A stretch of 64,000 nt of DNA. Origin: Deltaproteobacteria bacterium (lineage in GTDB: Bacteria; Myxococcota_C; UBA6777). The translations under genes and the position numbers were made by a program. Under the pieces are notes generated by a model. It worked only from the letters and a program-made list of their open reading frames with translations, did no database searches and was not told the DNA's origin. Location of the stretch: the NCBI GenBank assembly GCA_006226375.1, contig SBHC01000036.1:1-64000 (forward strand), read 5' to 3'. Below are positions 9,421 to 19,277 of this stretch, in pieces; within the stretch, counting starts at the first letter, position 1, and each line of letters begins with the position of its first letter.

Positions 9421-9999
9421 TTAGTAGTTGGGCTGCGTGAAATCCTTTCGCATTACAGGAACATAATCACGGTTTCTGCTTTTTTCGTGGCATTTGATGC
9501 AGCCCACGAGCTTTCCATCACCGACCAGGGTCCAGTCCGACAACCGAACAATGGAGTAACGCCAGTTCCCGTTGTCGGGATCATAGTCGTTACCCATTTT
9601 GCGCATGACAAGCCCAAAGGGCACCTTTTCATCGTTGTCGGTGTAGCTGATGTATACGAAAGTGGAGCCTTCAGGGTATCCTGTGGCGTCCATCTTTTCG
9701 TCTCCATTGCTGATCGCGTAAGCGGCCTTATTAAGATAGATCTCAGCGGTGGAGTAGTTGTTGTTGGGGGTCTTGTGCGAGTTGGTAATCTTTCGGACCG
9801 TCAACGTTTTCCAACCAAGGTGGTCGCGAGCGTACGAGAGTACCTTCCGGGCTGGGCCCTTTTTTACAGGACGACACGCTATCAAAGATAGGCTGAGTCC
9901 TGCGACCACAACAAAGGTCCAGGCCAACACCATTCCAACACGTTGGGAGAACGATACAGGTCTCGGTTTGGGTTGGGAATGTCTCTCCACTTGGCTCAT
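9421..9999 (-). CDS. cytochrome P460-family c-type heme lipoprotein
   Basis: Start chosen at ATG 9999, which has GGAGG six bases upstream; the ATG at 10011 overlaps that Shine-Dalgarno. A hydrophobic signal ends in the lipobox SLIAC. The body matches the cytochrome P460 fold: TAEIYLNKAAY, the FVYISY and PFGLVMRKMG segments, and a single heme-binding CIKCHEK near the C-terminus followed by a basic tail. Members bind an unusual cross-linked c-heme. Some oxidise hydroxylamine and many are of unknown function. Substrate is not deducible here. It sits upstream of the ECF unit on the same strand but is separated by about 85 bases. Confidence 0.8.
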   Translation of the reverse strand: MSQVERHSQPKPRPVSFSQRVGMVLAWTFVVVAGLSLSLIACRPVKKGPARKVLSYARDHLGWKTLTVRKITNSHKTPNNNYSTAEIYLNKAAYAISNGDEKMDATGYPEGSTFVYISYTDNDEKVPFGLVMRKMGNDYDPDNGNWRYSIVRLSDWTLVGDGKLVGCIKCHEKSRNRDYVPVMRKDFTQPNY

Positions 10000-10123
10000 C
10001 GATACCTCCATGGTCCTTAAATCGCTAGGATAACTAAGAATTCATCCGCTGTAACTACATCTTTCCCTGCGTATGCTACCGACGAAAGAGATTTTTCGCA
10101 AGATGTAGTCTCTTAAATAAGAA

Positions 10124-10154
10124 AAAGGGCAGACACTTGAAGCATCTGCCCTTT
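10124..10154 (-). terminator. intrinsic terminator of groEL
   Basis: On the minus strand a 10-bp perfect stem (AAAGGGCAGA paired with TCTGCCCTTT, 11-nt loop) is followed by a T-rich run. It lies about 80 bases past the groEL stop. Confidence 0.85.
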
Positions 10155-10234
10155 CCCAAATGGGAGTGGGTGGGTACCCACGAGGAAGGAATCCAAACCG
10201 ACAGGGGCTTGGCTCCTTCCTTGTTGCAGGGAGA

Positions 10235-11995
<1,761 letters not shown>

Positions 11996-12048
11996 TCAAA
12001 CGAACGCTCACCCAGAAGAAGTCTCAGGCGGACCGAACGGTAAGACGA

Positions 12049-12339
12049 TTACTCTTCGATGATTCCGAGGATGTCGTCTTCGCGGAGGATCAAGTGCTCG
12101 GTGCCGTCTACCTTGATTTCGGTGCCAGCGTATTTGCCGAACAGAATGCGATCACCAGCTTTGACTTCCAGTGTACGGCGGGAGCCATCGTCCAGGATCT
12201 TGCCTTTGCCTGCGGAAATCACTTCGCCGCGGAGGGGCTTTTCTTTTGCGGTATCGGGAATGATGATGCCGCCTGCGCTGAGCTCTTCCTCTTCGATGCG
12301 ACGAACCAAGACGCGATCGTGAAGTGGTGTCACTTTCAT
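12049..12339 (-). CDS. groES: co-chaperonin GroES (10 kDa)
   Basis: 96 residues, full length: [18 protein letters not shown] at the N-terminus, the mobile-loop region [30 protein letters not shown], and the C-terminal [13 protein letters not shown]. It forms the heptameric lid of GroEL. It is the first gene of a groES-groEL operon. A Shine-Dalgarno GGAGG lies just upstream of the ATG, and a sigma70-like promoter is visible about 200 bases upstream. Confidence 0.98.
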   Translation of the reverse strand: MKVTPLHDRVLVRRIEEEELSAGGIIIPDTAKEKPLRGEVISAGKGKILDDGSRRTLEVKAGDRILFGKYAGTEIKVDGTEHLILREDDILGIIEE

Positions 12340-12543
12340 TGTGATGAACCTCCATAAAGTCTGAAAGCTAGGAATTTGGGTTGAGTCGACCGTGCCAGAA
12401 TTGGCGAATACCTATCGAAGTTTCCCTCTCTCACCTCGTCCGAAGTGAGCAGCGGGGTTGTTGTTCTTGTGCTTGCATCCCAGGGTGTTGTGTGTCACAC
12501 CTGAAATGGAACAACTCATGGCCGCTCAATTTTTGCAGCGATA

Positions 12544-12571
12544 GAGATAACCTCTTGCGAACCAATGTCAA
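12544..12571 (-). promoter_or_regulatory. candidate groESL promoter
   Basis: On the minus strand TTGACA (complement of 12566-12571) and TATCTC (complement of 12544-12549) are separated by 16 bases. The -35 is perfect and the -10 is weak. A roughly 200-base leader would follow. No HrcA/CIRCE repeat (TTAGCACTC-N9-GAGTGCTAA) is present between here and groES. Confidence 0.45.
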
Positions 12572-12612
12572 GGAACTTTTTTCAATTCCTTGGGCAAAAG
12601 GTAAAAAATGAG

Positions 12613-13968
12613 ATGATTCAAGAGATTAGAAATCGCCCTCCTTCCTCAGCGCGATTCTTCCCCTTACGGTTTGCCCTGTTTGTGCTGCTCTCTCTGGCTG
12701 TGGGCTGGCATTGTTCTCCCGTTTCTCCCACACCTTCTGGGGAGCTGGTTGTGCTGCATCCAGAGGCCTCTCAAGAAACCCAACTCTCTGAAAAAACGGC
12801 AGAACGCTCCGAGGGCCAAGAACCTCCTCAGACGACAGACTCTTCTGAATCCCCCGCATTCCAAGAAGTACAAGTGGAAAATGAGCCCGTCTCCAACGGG
12901 GAAGGGGAGGCACTCCAGGAAGAACCACCCCAACAACGTGAAAATGGACCCGAGGCAGGGCCCGAAGAAAGACCTGAGCCTGGCTTTGAACCTGATCCTG
13001 AGCGCCAACCCGCTGATACTGCACCGACTGACACAGCGCCCGCCGACAAAGGCTCACCTGTGGGTCAGCCCTGCCAGGTAGGAACTGCATCCGGTGTGTG
13101 TTTGGATACTTCCAACTGCACAGGTCAGCGACAGTCTGTACCGGGTCATTGTCCTGGACCCTCCAACATTCAATGTTGTATTGCCTCTTCTTCGTCGGGA
13201 TCGAGCTACTGCGCCGTGAAGATTCCGGCGTCATGTCAGCCTGTGTCTTCGTTCTCGAAAGTCTGCAGCTGTCAGACCAAGCCGGGGACCCCCTCTCATA
13301 CAGGTATGCAAGAGAAGCCGGGCCAGAACGGTTGTCCGGCTGGGATGGTTCGTGTCACCAATTTTTGCATCGATCAGTACGAAGCGGCCCTGCTTGAGAT
13401 TCTTCCAGGGGGCAAGGAGCAAGCCTGGTCTCCTTTCCTCAATCCAGGCCAGCGGGATATTAAGGCTGTGTCTATCGCAGGGGTTACGCCACAAGGCTAT
13501 GTCTCGGGTATCCAGGCGGCCAAAGCCTGCAAAGCAGCCGGAAAGCGTCTGTGCACCGACACCGAGTGGTTGCGAGCCTGCCAAGGAGCGCAGAAGTATA
13601 CCTATCCTTACGGAAACACCCGACAAAAGAACTGGTGCAACGAAGATCGGCCTGTGCATCCGGCGATTGAGTACTTCGGCCACTCCAGGTCGTGTGTTTT
13701 TTCGTATATCAGCCACATCTGTATTAATCAGCAGCCCAACACGCTTGCCAGAACAGGCTCTTTTCCAAAGTGTGTGACGGGTGAAAAAGTGTACGACATG
13801 ATGGGCAACCTGCACGAATGGACGGCTACATCGTCCGGTATCTTTCGTGGAGGATACTACGTCGACACCTACCGCAACGGAAACGGCTGTTTGTATCGAA
13901 CCACTGCTCACACCACGGGACATTGGGACTATTCCACAGGGTTCCGCTGTTGTGCTGATCCCAACTAG
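12613..13968 (+). CDS. secreted protein with SUMF1/formylglycine-generating-enzyme-like domain
   Basis: Start set at ATG 12613; an upstream in-frame ATG at 12565 would overlap the divergent groES promoter. A signal-like hydrophobic segment (about 15-32) ends near a Cys (AVGWHC, not a canonical lipobox). A long Pro/Glu-rich spacer follows to about residue 150, then a Cys-containing segment (CQVGTASGVCLDTSNC). The C-terminal ~200 residues resemble the SUMF1 fold: VTNFCIDQYEAA, GKRLCTDTEWLRAC, YPYGN, YDMMGNLHEWTA and the terminal TGFRCCADPN. Many such proteins are non-catalytic surface proteins, and I do not claim formylglycine activity. Confidence 0.8.
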   Translation: MIQEIRNRPPSSARFFPLRFALFVLLSLAVGWHCSPVSPTPSGELVVLHPEASQETQLSEKTAERSEGQEPPQTTDSSESPAFQEVQVENEPVSNGEGEALQEEPPQQRENGPEAGPEERPEPGFEPDPERQPADTAPTDTAPADKGSPVGQPCQVGTASGVCLDTSNCTGQRQSVPGHCPGPSNIQCCIASSSSGSSYCAVKIPASCQPVSSFSKVCSCQTKPGTPSHTGMQEKPGQNGCPAGMVRVTNFCIDQYEAALLEILPGGKEQAWSPFLNPGQRDIKAVSIAGVTPQGYVSGIQAAKACKAAGKRLCTDTEWLRACQGAQKYTYPYGNTRQKNWCNEDRPVHPAIEYFGHSRSCVFSYISHICINQQPNTLARTGSFPKCVTGEKVYDMMGNLHEWTATSSGIFRGGYYVDTYRNGNGCLYRTTAHTTGHWDYSTGFRCCADPN

Positions 13969-14055
13969 TTTTCCCCCAAATCCATCTCTTTTCTTCCCCA
14001 CATTCACCGGGCTTTTGTGTCTGTAAGCAGAGGCTCTTTTCGTAGGAGTATAGGA

Positions 14056-15114
14056 ATGACCGCGACTGAAACGCGTCGAGACAACCAAGGTTCCCTGGTC
14101 TGTGTCACTGGAGCATCTGGCTACGTGGGGACCCACGTGGTGCGTGAACTCCTCGAACGAGGTTACAACGTTCGGGCGACGGTCCGCGACGCGAACAACC
14201 AGGAGAAAACAGCGCACCTTCGAGAGATTGCAGAAGGGTTGGAGGGCTCGTTGGAATTTGTCAGCGCCAACCTGATGGATGAGCATGCGTTTGATGAACC
14301 CTTTCAAGGCTGTGACTATGTTTGTCATGTGGCGGCGTCGGTCAAGCTGACCGCCAAGGATCCCCAGAAAGAGATCGTGGATCCTGCAGTGCAAGGATCC
14401 TTAAATGCGCTGCGTTCCGCGCAAAAGACTGGAACAGTGAAGCGCTTTGTCCTCACCTCTTCGGTGGCGGCAGTGTACAACATTAAGCCCCGTCCGACTC
14501 ATACCTACACCGAAGACGACTGGAACCAAGACGCATCCCTCAACGAGAGCCCCTATCCTCTGGCGAAGACCTTGTCGGAGAAGGCGGCTTGGGCGTTTGT
14601 GGAAGAGGAGTCGCCTTCGTTTGATCTTGTGGTCATCAACCCTGGTTATGTGGTGGGGCCGGTGTACACCAAAGGACATCTTCGCTCCAGCCCAACCTTG
14701 TTGGAGGATCTCCTCACTGGAGCGTTTCCGATGACCCCACAGTTTAACTTTGGCGTGGTGGACGTTCGGGAGGTCGCGGATGCTCACGTCAACGCGTTGG
14801 AAATTCCGGAAGCATCCGGCCGTTATCTGCTGTACAGCGAACCCATGTGGGTGTTGGACATGGCCAAAGCCATGCGCAAACAGTTCCCTGAGCGAACCAA
14901 GATTCCCAAGCGGAACATGCCCAACTTCTTAATGTACCTGGTGGCGCTCTTCGACAAACGTCTCAACTTTGCGTTCCTTCGACGGAACCTGAACCAGACT
15001 ACAAAAGTGGACAACTCCCGCTCAGTCCAAGAGTTGGGTATCAACTACCGTTCGGGCGAAGAGAGCATTATCGCAACGTGCCAGACGATACTTGATCGAA
15101 ACCTCGTCTCTTGA
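14056..15114 (+). CDS. NAD(P)-dependent epimerase/reductase (extended SDR, dihydroflavonol-reductase-like)
   Basis: ATG 14056 is preceded by AGGAG at good spacing; the frame is open from 14017. 352 residues. The N-terminal Rossmann motif is VTGASGYVGTHVVREL, followed by the cofactor-specificity strand NVRATVRD. HVAASVKLT and TSSVAAVY follow. The catalytic Tyr-x3-Lys appears as SPYPLAKTLSEKAA, and VVINPGYVVGP closes the active site. These match the dihydroflavonol-4-reductase / cinnamoyl-CoA reductase-like group, which in bacteria acts on diverse aldehydes, ketones or 3-beta-hydroxysterols. Substrate is unknown. It is separated from the following ACP operon by the structured RNA element. Confidence 0.85.
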   Translation: MTATETRRDNQGSLVCVTGASGYVGTHVVRELLERGYNVRATVRDANNQEKTAHLREIAEGLEGSLEFVSANLMDEHAFDEPFQGCDYVCHVAASVKLTAKDPQKEIVDPAVQGSLNALRSAQKTGTVKRFVLTSSVAAVYNIKPRPTHTYTEDDWNQDASLNESPYPLAKTLSEKAAWAFVEEESPSFDLVVINPGYVVGPVYTKGHLRSSPTLLEDLLTGAFPMTPQFNFGVVDVREVADAHVNALEIPEASGRYLLYSEPMWVLDMAKAMRKQFPERTKIPKRNMPNFLMYLVALFDKRLNFAFLRRNLNQTTKVDNSRSVQELGINYRSGEESIIATCQTILDRNLVS

Positions 15115-15248
15115 GGGAGCTGTTCATTTCTCGTCTTCGGAGCCTTGGAGCAGTCTTTTGTGTGAACAAGTTGCAGTCAACTTGATCTTTTTTGTTGTCT
15201 CCTGGTAGCTTGTATCCACACATTCGTTTCAGAGTGTATTGTTCTTTT

Positions 15249-15564
15249 TCAATTGCAAAGACAACACTAGGCGTAGGCTTCCTGACCGGATGACGCATCC
15301 TTGTGGTGCGGCCGGTCATCTCCGTAAGGAGGTTTTCTCCGTTTCAGACGTTTGGGATACGAACGTGGAGGAGAAAGGCTTGCTGCAAGTGTAGAAGAGA
15401 TGCGGCGCGACGGCCTTGCCGTTGTGTGTGTCGGTTACGAATCCCCTCCTTCATGGTGTCCAGGTGGTGGTCTTCCACGACTCGCGCACCCAGGCACGAC
15501 GTCGTCCCACTCGGGGATCCCATCCCGATCTCTTTCGGGTCAGGACGAGGAACCCTGGGTGCGC
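15249..15564 (+). ncRNA. structured RNA element, copy A
   Basis: The core (15273-15376) repeats that of copy B in identical blocks: GTAGGCTTCCTGACCGG, CCGGTCATCTC, GAGGTTTTCTC, GATACGA and AGGAGAAAGG. Helices: TGACCGG/CCGGTCA (15283-15289 with 15312-15318, enclosing an extra bulged hairpin); ATCTCC-GTAA-GGAGGT (15318-15333, GNRA tetraloop); TTTCTCC with GGAGAAA (15334-15340 with 15370-15376); and inside it ACGTT/AACGT with loop TGGGATACG. A distal domain is closed by an 11-bp perfect stem (15484-15494 with 15554-15564) and a nested 6-bp stem (15502-15507 with 15543-15548). A -10-like TATTGT lies at 15237-15242, 30 bases before the core. Family is not certain; HEARO/omega RNA is the first to test. 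Confidence 0.6.
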
Positions 15565-15958
15565 TTCGCGGCCGGCACTCCTCGTGGCCAAGTTGTTGGG
15601 GTGTAACAAATACGGACACTTAGACCTTGGCCCCACCACAGGCGGCGCGTGAAGCTGTGGCTACAAGTGTGCCGACATCGAATTGAACCACATGCTCCAC
15701 CCTGACAAGTGGCTCGCGACGTCGTACCAGCACACCTCACGGCGACATCCGCGGCCTCAACGATCGGCAGGATCTCGCTCCGATACTTTTCCACACCCCT
15801 GCATTCGCTACCCCCCATGTGTTGTTTCTCTCCTTTCCTAACCATGGACCTTTTGCGTCCTCTTCTTCCCTTCATTCTGTGATAGACTGGAAACACGGAA
15901 GTACTGGTGTTGTACGTTCCAATGGTTGCTCGTTGACAGACGCAGCGGGAGGTTGTGC
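15565..15958. other. non-coding tail after RNA copy A
   Basis: High-GC sequence continues to about 15830 with stops in all frames and no recognisable protein. Its base composition is unlike the neighbouring genes. It could be the 3' part of the RNA element or a decayed open reading frame of a mobile element. From 15840 an AT-richer stretch leads into the ACP gene, whose Shine-Dalgarno GGGAGG is at 15947-15952. Confidence 0.4.
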
Positions 15959-16201
15959 GTGACACGGCAAGAATTTCTCCGAAAATTGGAAGAGCTTTTG
16001 GAAGTCGAACCCGACGCTCTCAAGGGCGAAGAAGATCTGCAGGATCTGGAAGCCTGGGAGTCACTCACGGTTATGGAGTTTATGGCTCTGGCCGACGAGT
16101 CGTTCAACGTGGTGCTTCATCCCAATGATATCGCGTCATGCGACACCGTTGCTGAGCTGCTTGACCTGCTTGTACCCCATTACCAACCGTCAGCGTCATG
16201 A
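15959..16201 (+). CDS. acyl carrier protein-like
   Basis: An 80-residue acidic helical protein starting at GTG 15959, with GGGAGG six bases upstream; an upstream in-frame ATG at 15926 lacks a Shine-Dalgarno. The prosthetic-group site is AWESLTVMEFMALAD, where Ser replaces the usual DSL context as ESL, followed by the helix-2 residues typical of carrier proteins. It would carry an acyl chain on 4'-phosphopantetheine. The stop overlaps the ATG of the next gene (ATGA), so translation is coupled to the ketoacyl synthase. This looks like a dedicated biosynthetic ACP, not the fatty-acid synthase ACP. Confidence 0.8.
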   Translation: MTRQEFLRKLEELLEVEPDALKGEEDLQDLEAWESLTVMEFMALADESFNVVLHPNDIASCDTVAELLDLLVPHYQPSAS

Positions 16202-17283
16202 CCTTCCACCATGTTCATAACGTAGCCATTCGAGGGATCTCTTCGGCGGTTCCCAAAGCCAAAGCGACCCGAGATGAATTGCTTCGTTACTGGGACAGCA
16301 AGGCCATTCACAAGCTGATTAAGCGGATTGGTGTGGAAGAGAGGCGCGTTGCCCATCAACTTTGTACCTCCGACCTGTGCGAAGGAGCGGCTCGACAGTT
16401 GATGAAGGCTCTGGAGTGGGAGCCAGGCTCTGTGGACGCTTTGTTCTTTGTTACGCAAACGCCGGATGTCGCAGCACCTGCAACGGCTTGCTTGTTGCAC
16501 CACAAGCTTCAACTGTCTTCCCATTGTGTTGCTTTGGATATCAACCTGGGTTGCTCGGGTTATGTGTACGGTCTTTGGTTGGCTTCCCAACTTATGCAAG
16601 CCGGGAACATCCGGCGCGCGTTGCTTTTGGCTGGAGACACTGCGAGTCGCTTTGTGTCTCCGGAAGATCGGGCCACAGCGCCGTTGTTTGGTGACGCCGG
16701 AACAGCCACAGCGTTGGCCTACGAGGAACACGCCAATCCTATGGTTTTTCAGCTGGGGACCGATGGGAGCGGGGCACCCCACTTAACCATCCCTGCCGGT
16801 GGATACCGGGAGCCGTCCAATGAACAAACACGCCAACGTTTGTCCCAAGAGGACGGTGGAGTACGCAGTCGCGAAGATCTATGGATGAACGGTGCAGAGG
16901 TCTTTGCGTTTACATTGCGTCGCATCCCTGCTCTTGTCACATCAACGTTGGAGCAAACATCCTGGAACATGGGCGATGTTGACGCCGTGGTATCCCACCA
17001 AGCCAACCGCTTCCTTCTCCAGCATCTGGGCCGACGAATGGAGCTTCAGCCTCACCAACTTCCCATGAACCTGGAGCGATTTGGCAACACCAGCGTGGCC
17101 TCAATTCCTCTCGTGATGACTACAGAGCTGGCTTCGCAGCTAGAATCCAAAGCCATGCGATGCGTCCTGGTGGGGTTTGGAGTGGGTTGGTCGTGGGGAG
17201 CGTGTGTGTTGGAAACCTCTCCAATGGTCATGCCTCCACTTCTTGAGTTGGAGGAACCCAAAGAACCCGAACCTACGGAATAA
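16198..17283 (+). CDS. 3-oxoacyl-ACP synthase III-like (KAS III) enzyme
   Basis: 361 residues of the FabH thiolase fold. The catalytic Cys is in DINLGCSGYVYGL, the His in VSHQANRF and the Asn in ERFGNTSVASIP, so the Cys-His-Asn triad is intact. AGDTASRFVSPEDR is the usual family block. It condenses or transfers an acyl group, probably from or to the ACP encoded just before it with a 4-bp ATGA overlap. The NeuD-like gene follows after four bases. A dedicated role in acylating a sugar or small metabolite is more likely than initiation of fatty-acid synthesis. Confidence 0.87.
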   Translation: MTFHHVHNVAIRGISSAVPKAKATRDELLRYWDSKAIHKLIKRIGVEERRVAHQLCTSDLCEGAARQLMKALEWEPGSVDALFFVTQTPDVAAPATACLLHHKLQLSSHCVALDINLGCSGYVYGLWLASQLMQAGNIRRALLLAGDTASRFVSPEDRATAPLFGDAGTATALAYEEHANPMVFQLGTDGSGAPHLTIPAGGYREPSNEQTRQRLSQEDGGVRSREDLWMNGAEVFAFTLRRIPALVTSTLEQTSWNMGDVDAVVSHQANRFLLQHLGRRMELQPHQLPMNLERFGNTSVASIPLVMTTELASQLESKAMRCVLVGFGVGWSWGACVLETSPMVMPPLLELEEPKEPEPTE

Positions 17284-17287
17284 TACA

Positions 17288-17932
17288 ATGAAATCTCTGT
17301 ATATCGTTGGCGCAGGTGGTTTGGGACGTGAAGTTTTGAGTTGGGCCTTGGACATTCAACGTCGCTCCCAACCGGATTGGAGGTTGGCTGGGTTTCTCGA
17401 TCAAAACAAAGACGCCCTGACCGACTTCTCCCTGCCTGTAGGTGTTGTGGGAGATCCGGGTTCGTTTGTGCCTTCTCCCAACGATGTATTGGTCTGCGCT
17501 GTGGGAGATCCAACGGTGAAGTTAAAGCTATGCGATGACTTGGAGGAGCGCGGGGCTCGTTTTGTTTCTCTTGTCCATCCCACTGTTGTGATGGGAATGA
17601 ATTGTACAGTAGGGGAGGGCAGCATCCTTTGCCCCAATGTGGTGTTGACGACCAACGTTTCCGTGGGAAAGCATGTCCTTGTGAACGTAAGCGCGACGCT
17701 GGGGCATGATGTGACAGTCGGGGAGGGTTGCACCATTAACTCTCACTGTGACATTACAGGTCATGCTGTCTTGGAGCGCGGTGTCTTTTTGGGGTCGCGG
17801 GCTTCGATCTTGCCCAAAGCACGGGTGGGCGAGTTTGCCAAAGTGGGCGCAGGAAGTGTCGTTCTAAAAAAAGTTGTTCCTCACACTACAGTGTTTGGTA
17901 TACCTGCTAGAAAAATTCCACGAATGTCTTGA
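17288..17932 (+). CDS. NeuD/PglD-family sugar O/N-acyltransferase
   Basis: 214 residues from ATG 17288. The N-terminal nucleotide/sugar-binding Rossmann part begins SLYIVGAGGLGREVLSW, followed by a left-handed beta-helix of hexapeptide repeats (VVMGMNCTVGEGSILCPNVV, VGKHVLVNVSATLGHD, VLERGVFLGSRASI) and the closing GAGSVVLKKVVPHTTVFGIPARKI. The central HD of LGHD sits where the catalytic His is found. Family members acetylate amino or hydroxyl groups of sugars in capsule, O-antigen or glycan synthesis. With the ACP and KAS III genes it forms a three-gene acylation unit. Confidence 0.88.
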   Translation: MKSLYIVGAGGLGREVLSWALDIQRRSQPDWRLAGFLDQNKDALTDFSLPVGVVGDPGSFVPSPNDVLVCAVGDPTVKLKLCDDLEERGARFVSLVHPTVVMGMNCTVGEGSILCPNVVLTTNVSVGKHVLVNVSATLGHDVTVGEGCTINSHCDITGHAVLERGVFLGSRASILPKARVGEFAKVGAGSVVLKKVVPHTTVFGIPARKIPRMS

Positions 17933-17951
17933 ACTAGAGGATTGAAAAGAC

Positions 17952-19277
17952 ATGTCACCTTCGTACCAACTTGAGCTTTCAGGGAGAAAGTTTACTGCAT
18001 CATCACTCAAAAAAATAAGCAGCCAGCCTTCATTAAAAAGTTTGTCGTTGGATTTTGAAAAGGTCAGCGATGATGCCCTGCTTGTTTCTTTGTTTGAGAC
18101 GCTTGTCTCGATGGAATCGTTACGTTCTTTAAAGCTGGCAAACTTTTCTATCGGGGCCAAGCACATTGCTTTGCTTTCCTCACATCCATCAGTCGAAACG
18201 TTGGTCCTCTCCGGCTTGAATTATGAGAATGGTGATTTGCTAGAGTTACGCTCTCTACGCTCTTTGCGAGACATTAAATTGGAGAGATGTTATGCCGTTC
18301 CTTCCACCCTAAGAGCATGGAAACAGCTTACCCGTCTTCGATTTCTTCATTTGACTGACTTTTGCTATTACATTGAACCTTGCGAATCTTCCAACTCCAA
18401 GATGACAGTTGATGGGTACATTATGAGTAGCTACCAGGCTCTATCTGAACTCGAACAGTTGACGGAGTTAACAATAGAAGAGCCATTTGTCACAAGGTGG
18501 CACCTGCGTGAACTCATCAAGCTACCTCGGTTAAAGACACTTGGTCTATATAACTTTGATGACGAGGAAGCTCTTTACTGTGCAAAAATGCTGCCTACGT
18601 TTCCGTCGTTGTGCGGTTTTTCTATGTTGAATTACAGTGATGAGTATGACTTTCTTGATGTCTTTGCTTCTTGGAAATCTCTCACCTTTCTTTCTTTGTC
18701 TGGTTCATCGTTTTCGTTGGAGGAGATCAAGAAGATAGCGAAGGTGAAGGGCTTGCAGCGCCTGGGTCTGCCGGATGCAACGCTACCGAAGGGTTCGTTG
18801 GAGGTCTTGAGCTACCTCCCTTCTCTCAAAACCTTAAACCTCTCCTGGTGCAAAGGTGTTTCTACGGAAGAGTGGGAACATTTGCGGTCGTTTTCGAAGC
18901 TACGGTCGCTGGATCTCTCGGACTCTCGCTTCAATACAAACATTGTGGATATCCTTCTCTCCATAAAGTCTCTTCGTCATCTGAACCTGAAGGGCTGTTC
19001 TCCAGCTTCCTTAGAACTAGAGCCTCTGCGCGCACAGCTCGAAGCCTTTGGTGGAGAGCTCTTGTTTGATCAGCGCCGCCCTTTTTTCATGGATACAAAA
19101 TACATTGGTACCTTCTTCGTTGGGGGCTTGTTCGGCGTTGTTGCCGGCTCTGTTGCCACGCTCCTTGGCCAAGACTCTCTTATGACTCTTTTTCCTATGC
19201 TCTCTTTGTTTTGGATATGGATCTTCATGATGTGTGCCTTTACTTTTGGGGCAGTGAAGGTCTTAACTGAAGAGTAG
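17952..19277 (+). CDS. leucine-rich-repeat protein with C-terminal membrane anchor
   Basis: 441 residues. About a dozen irregular leucine-rich repeats run from residue 20 to 360 (LRSLKLANFSI, VETLVLSGLNYENGDLLELRSLRSL, LKTLNLSWCKGVS, LRHLNLKGCSPAS). Two hydrophobic helices near the end (about 383-404 and 410-432, FFVGGLFGVVAGSVATLL and the following segment) anchor it in a membrane. There is no N-terminal signal peptide, so the repeats probably face the cytoplasm as a protein-binding platform. It follows the NeuD-like gene by 19 bases and may be co-transcribed, though function and AT-richer composition differ. Confidence 0.8.
   Translation: MSPSYQLELSGRKFTASSLKKISSQPSLKSLSLDFEKVSDDALLVSLFETLVSMESLRSLKLANFSIGAKHIALLSSHPSVETLVLSGLNYENGDLLELRSLRSLRDIKLERCYAVPSTLRAWKQLTRLRFLHLTDFCYYIEPCESSNSKMTVDGYIMSSYQALSELEQLTELTIEEPFVTRWHLRELIKLPRLKTLGLYNFDDEEALYCAKMLPTFPSLCGFSMLNYSDEYDFLDVFASWKSLTFLSLSGSSFSLEEIKKIAKVKGLQRLGLPDATLPKGSLEVLSYLPSLKTLNLSWCKGVSTEEWEHLRSFSKLRSLDLSDSRFNTNIVDILLSIKSLRHLNLKGCSPASLELEPLRAQLEAFGGELLFDQRRPFFMDTKYIGTFFVGGLFGVVAGSVATLLGQDSLMTLFPMLSLFWIWIFMMCAFTFGAVKVLTEE

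Noticed and set aside
12340-12612. CIRCE/HrcA operator upstream of groES
   Set aside because: No TTAGCACTC-N9-GAGTGCTAA or close relative is present; only a sigma70-like promoter could be supported.
13231-14394. 387-codon minus-strand frame across the SUMF1-like gene and the epimerase start
   Set aside because: It overlaps two clear plus-strand genes and shows no domain or ribosome binding site.
15303-15652. Several overlapping plus-strand frames of 80-106 codons in RNA copy A
   Set aside because: They overlap each other in different frames, have no Shine-Dalgarno and no protein similarity, and run through the paired stems of the RNA element.
17177-17287. Longer start for the NeuD-like gene inside the KAS III gene
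   Set aside because: The ATG at 17288 gives the conserved N-terminus and fits four bases after the KAS III stop.
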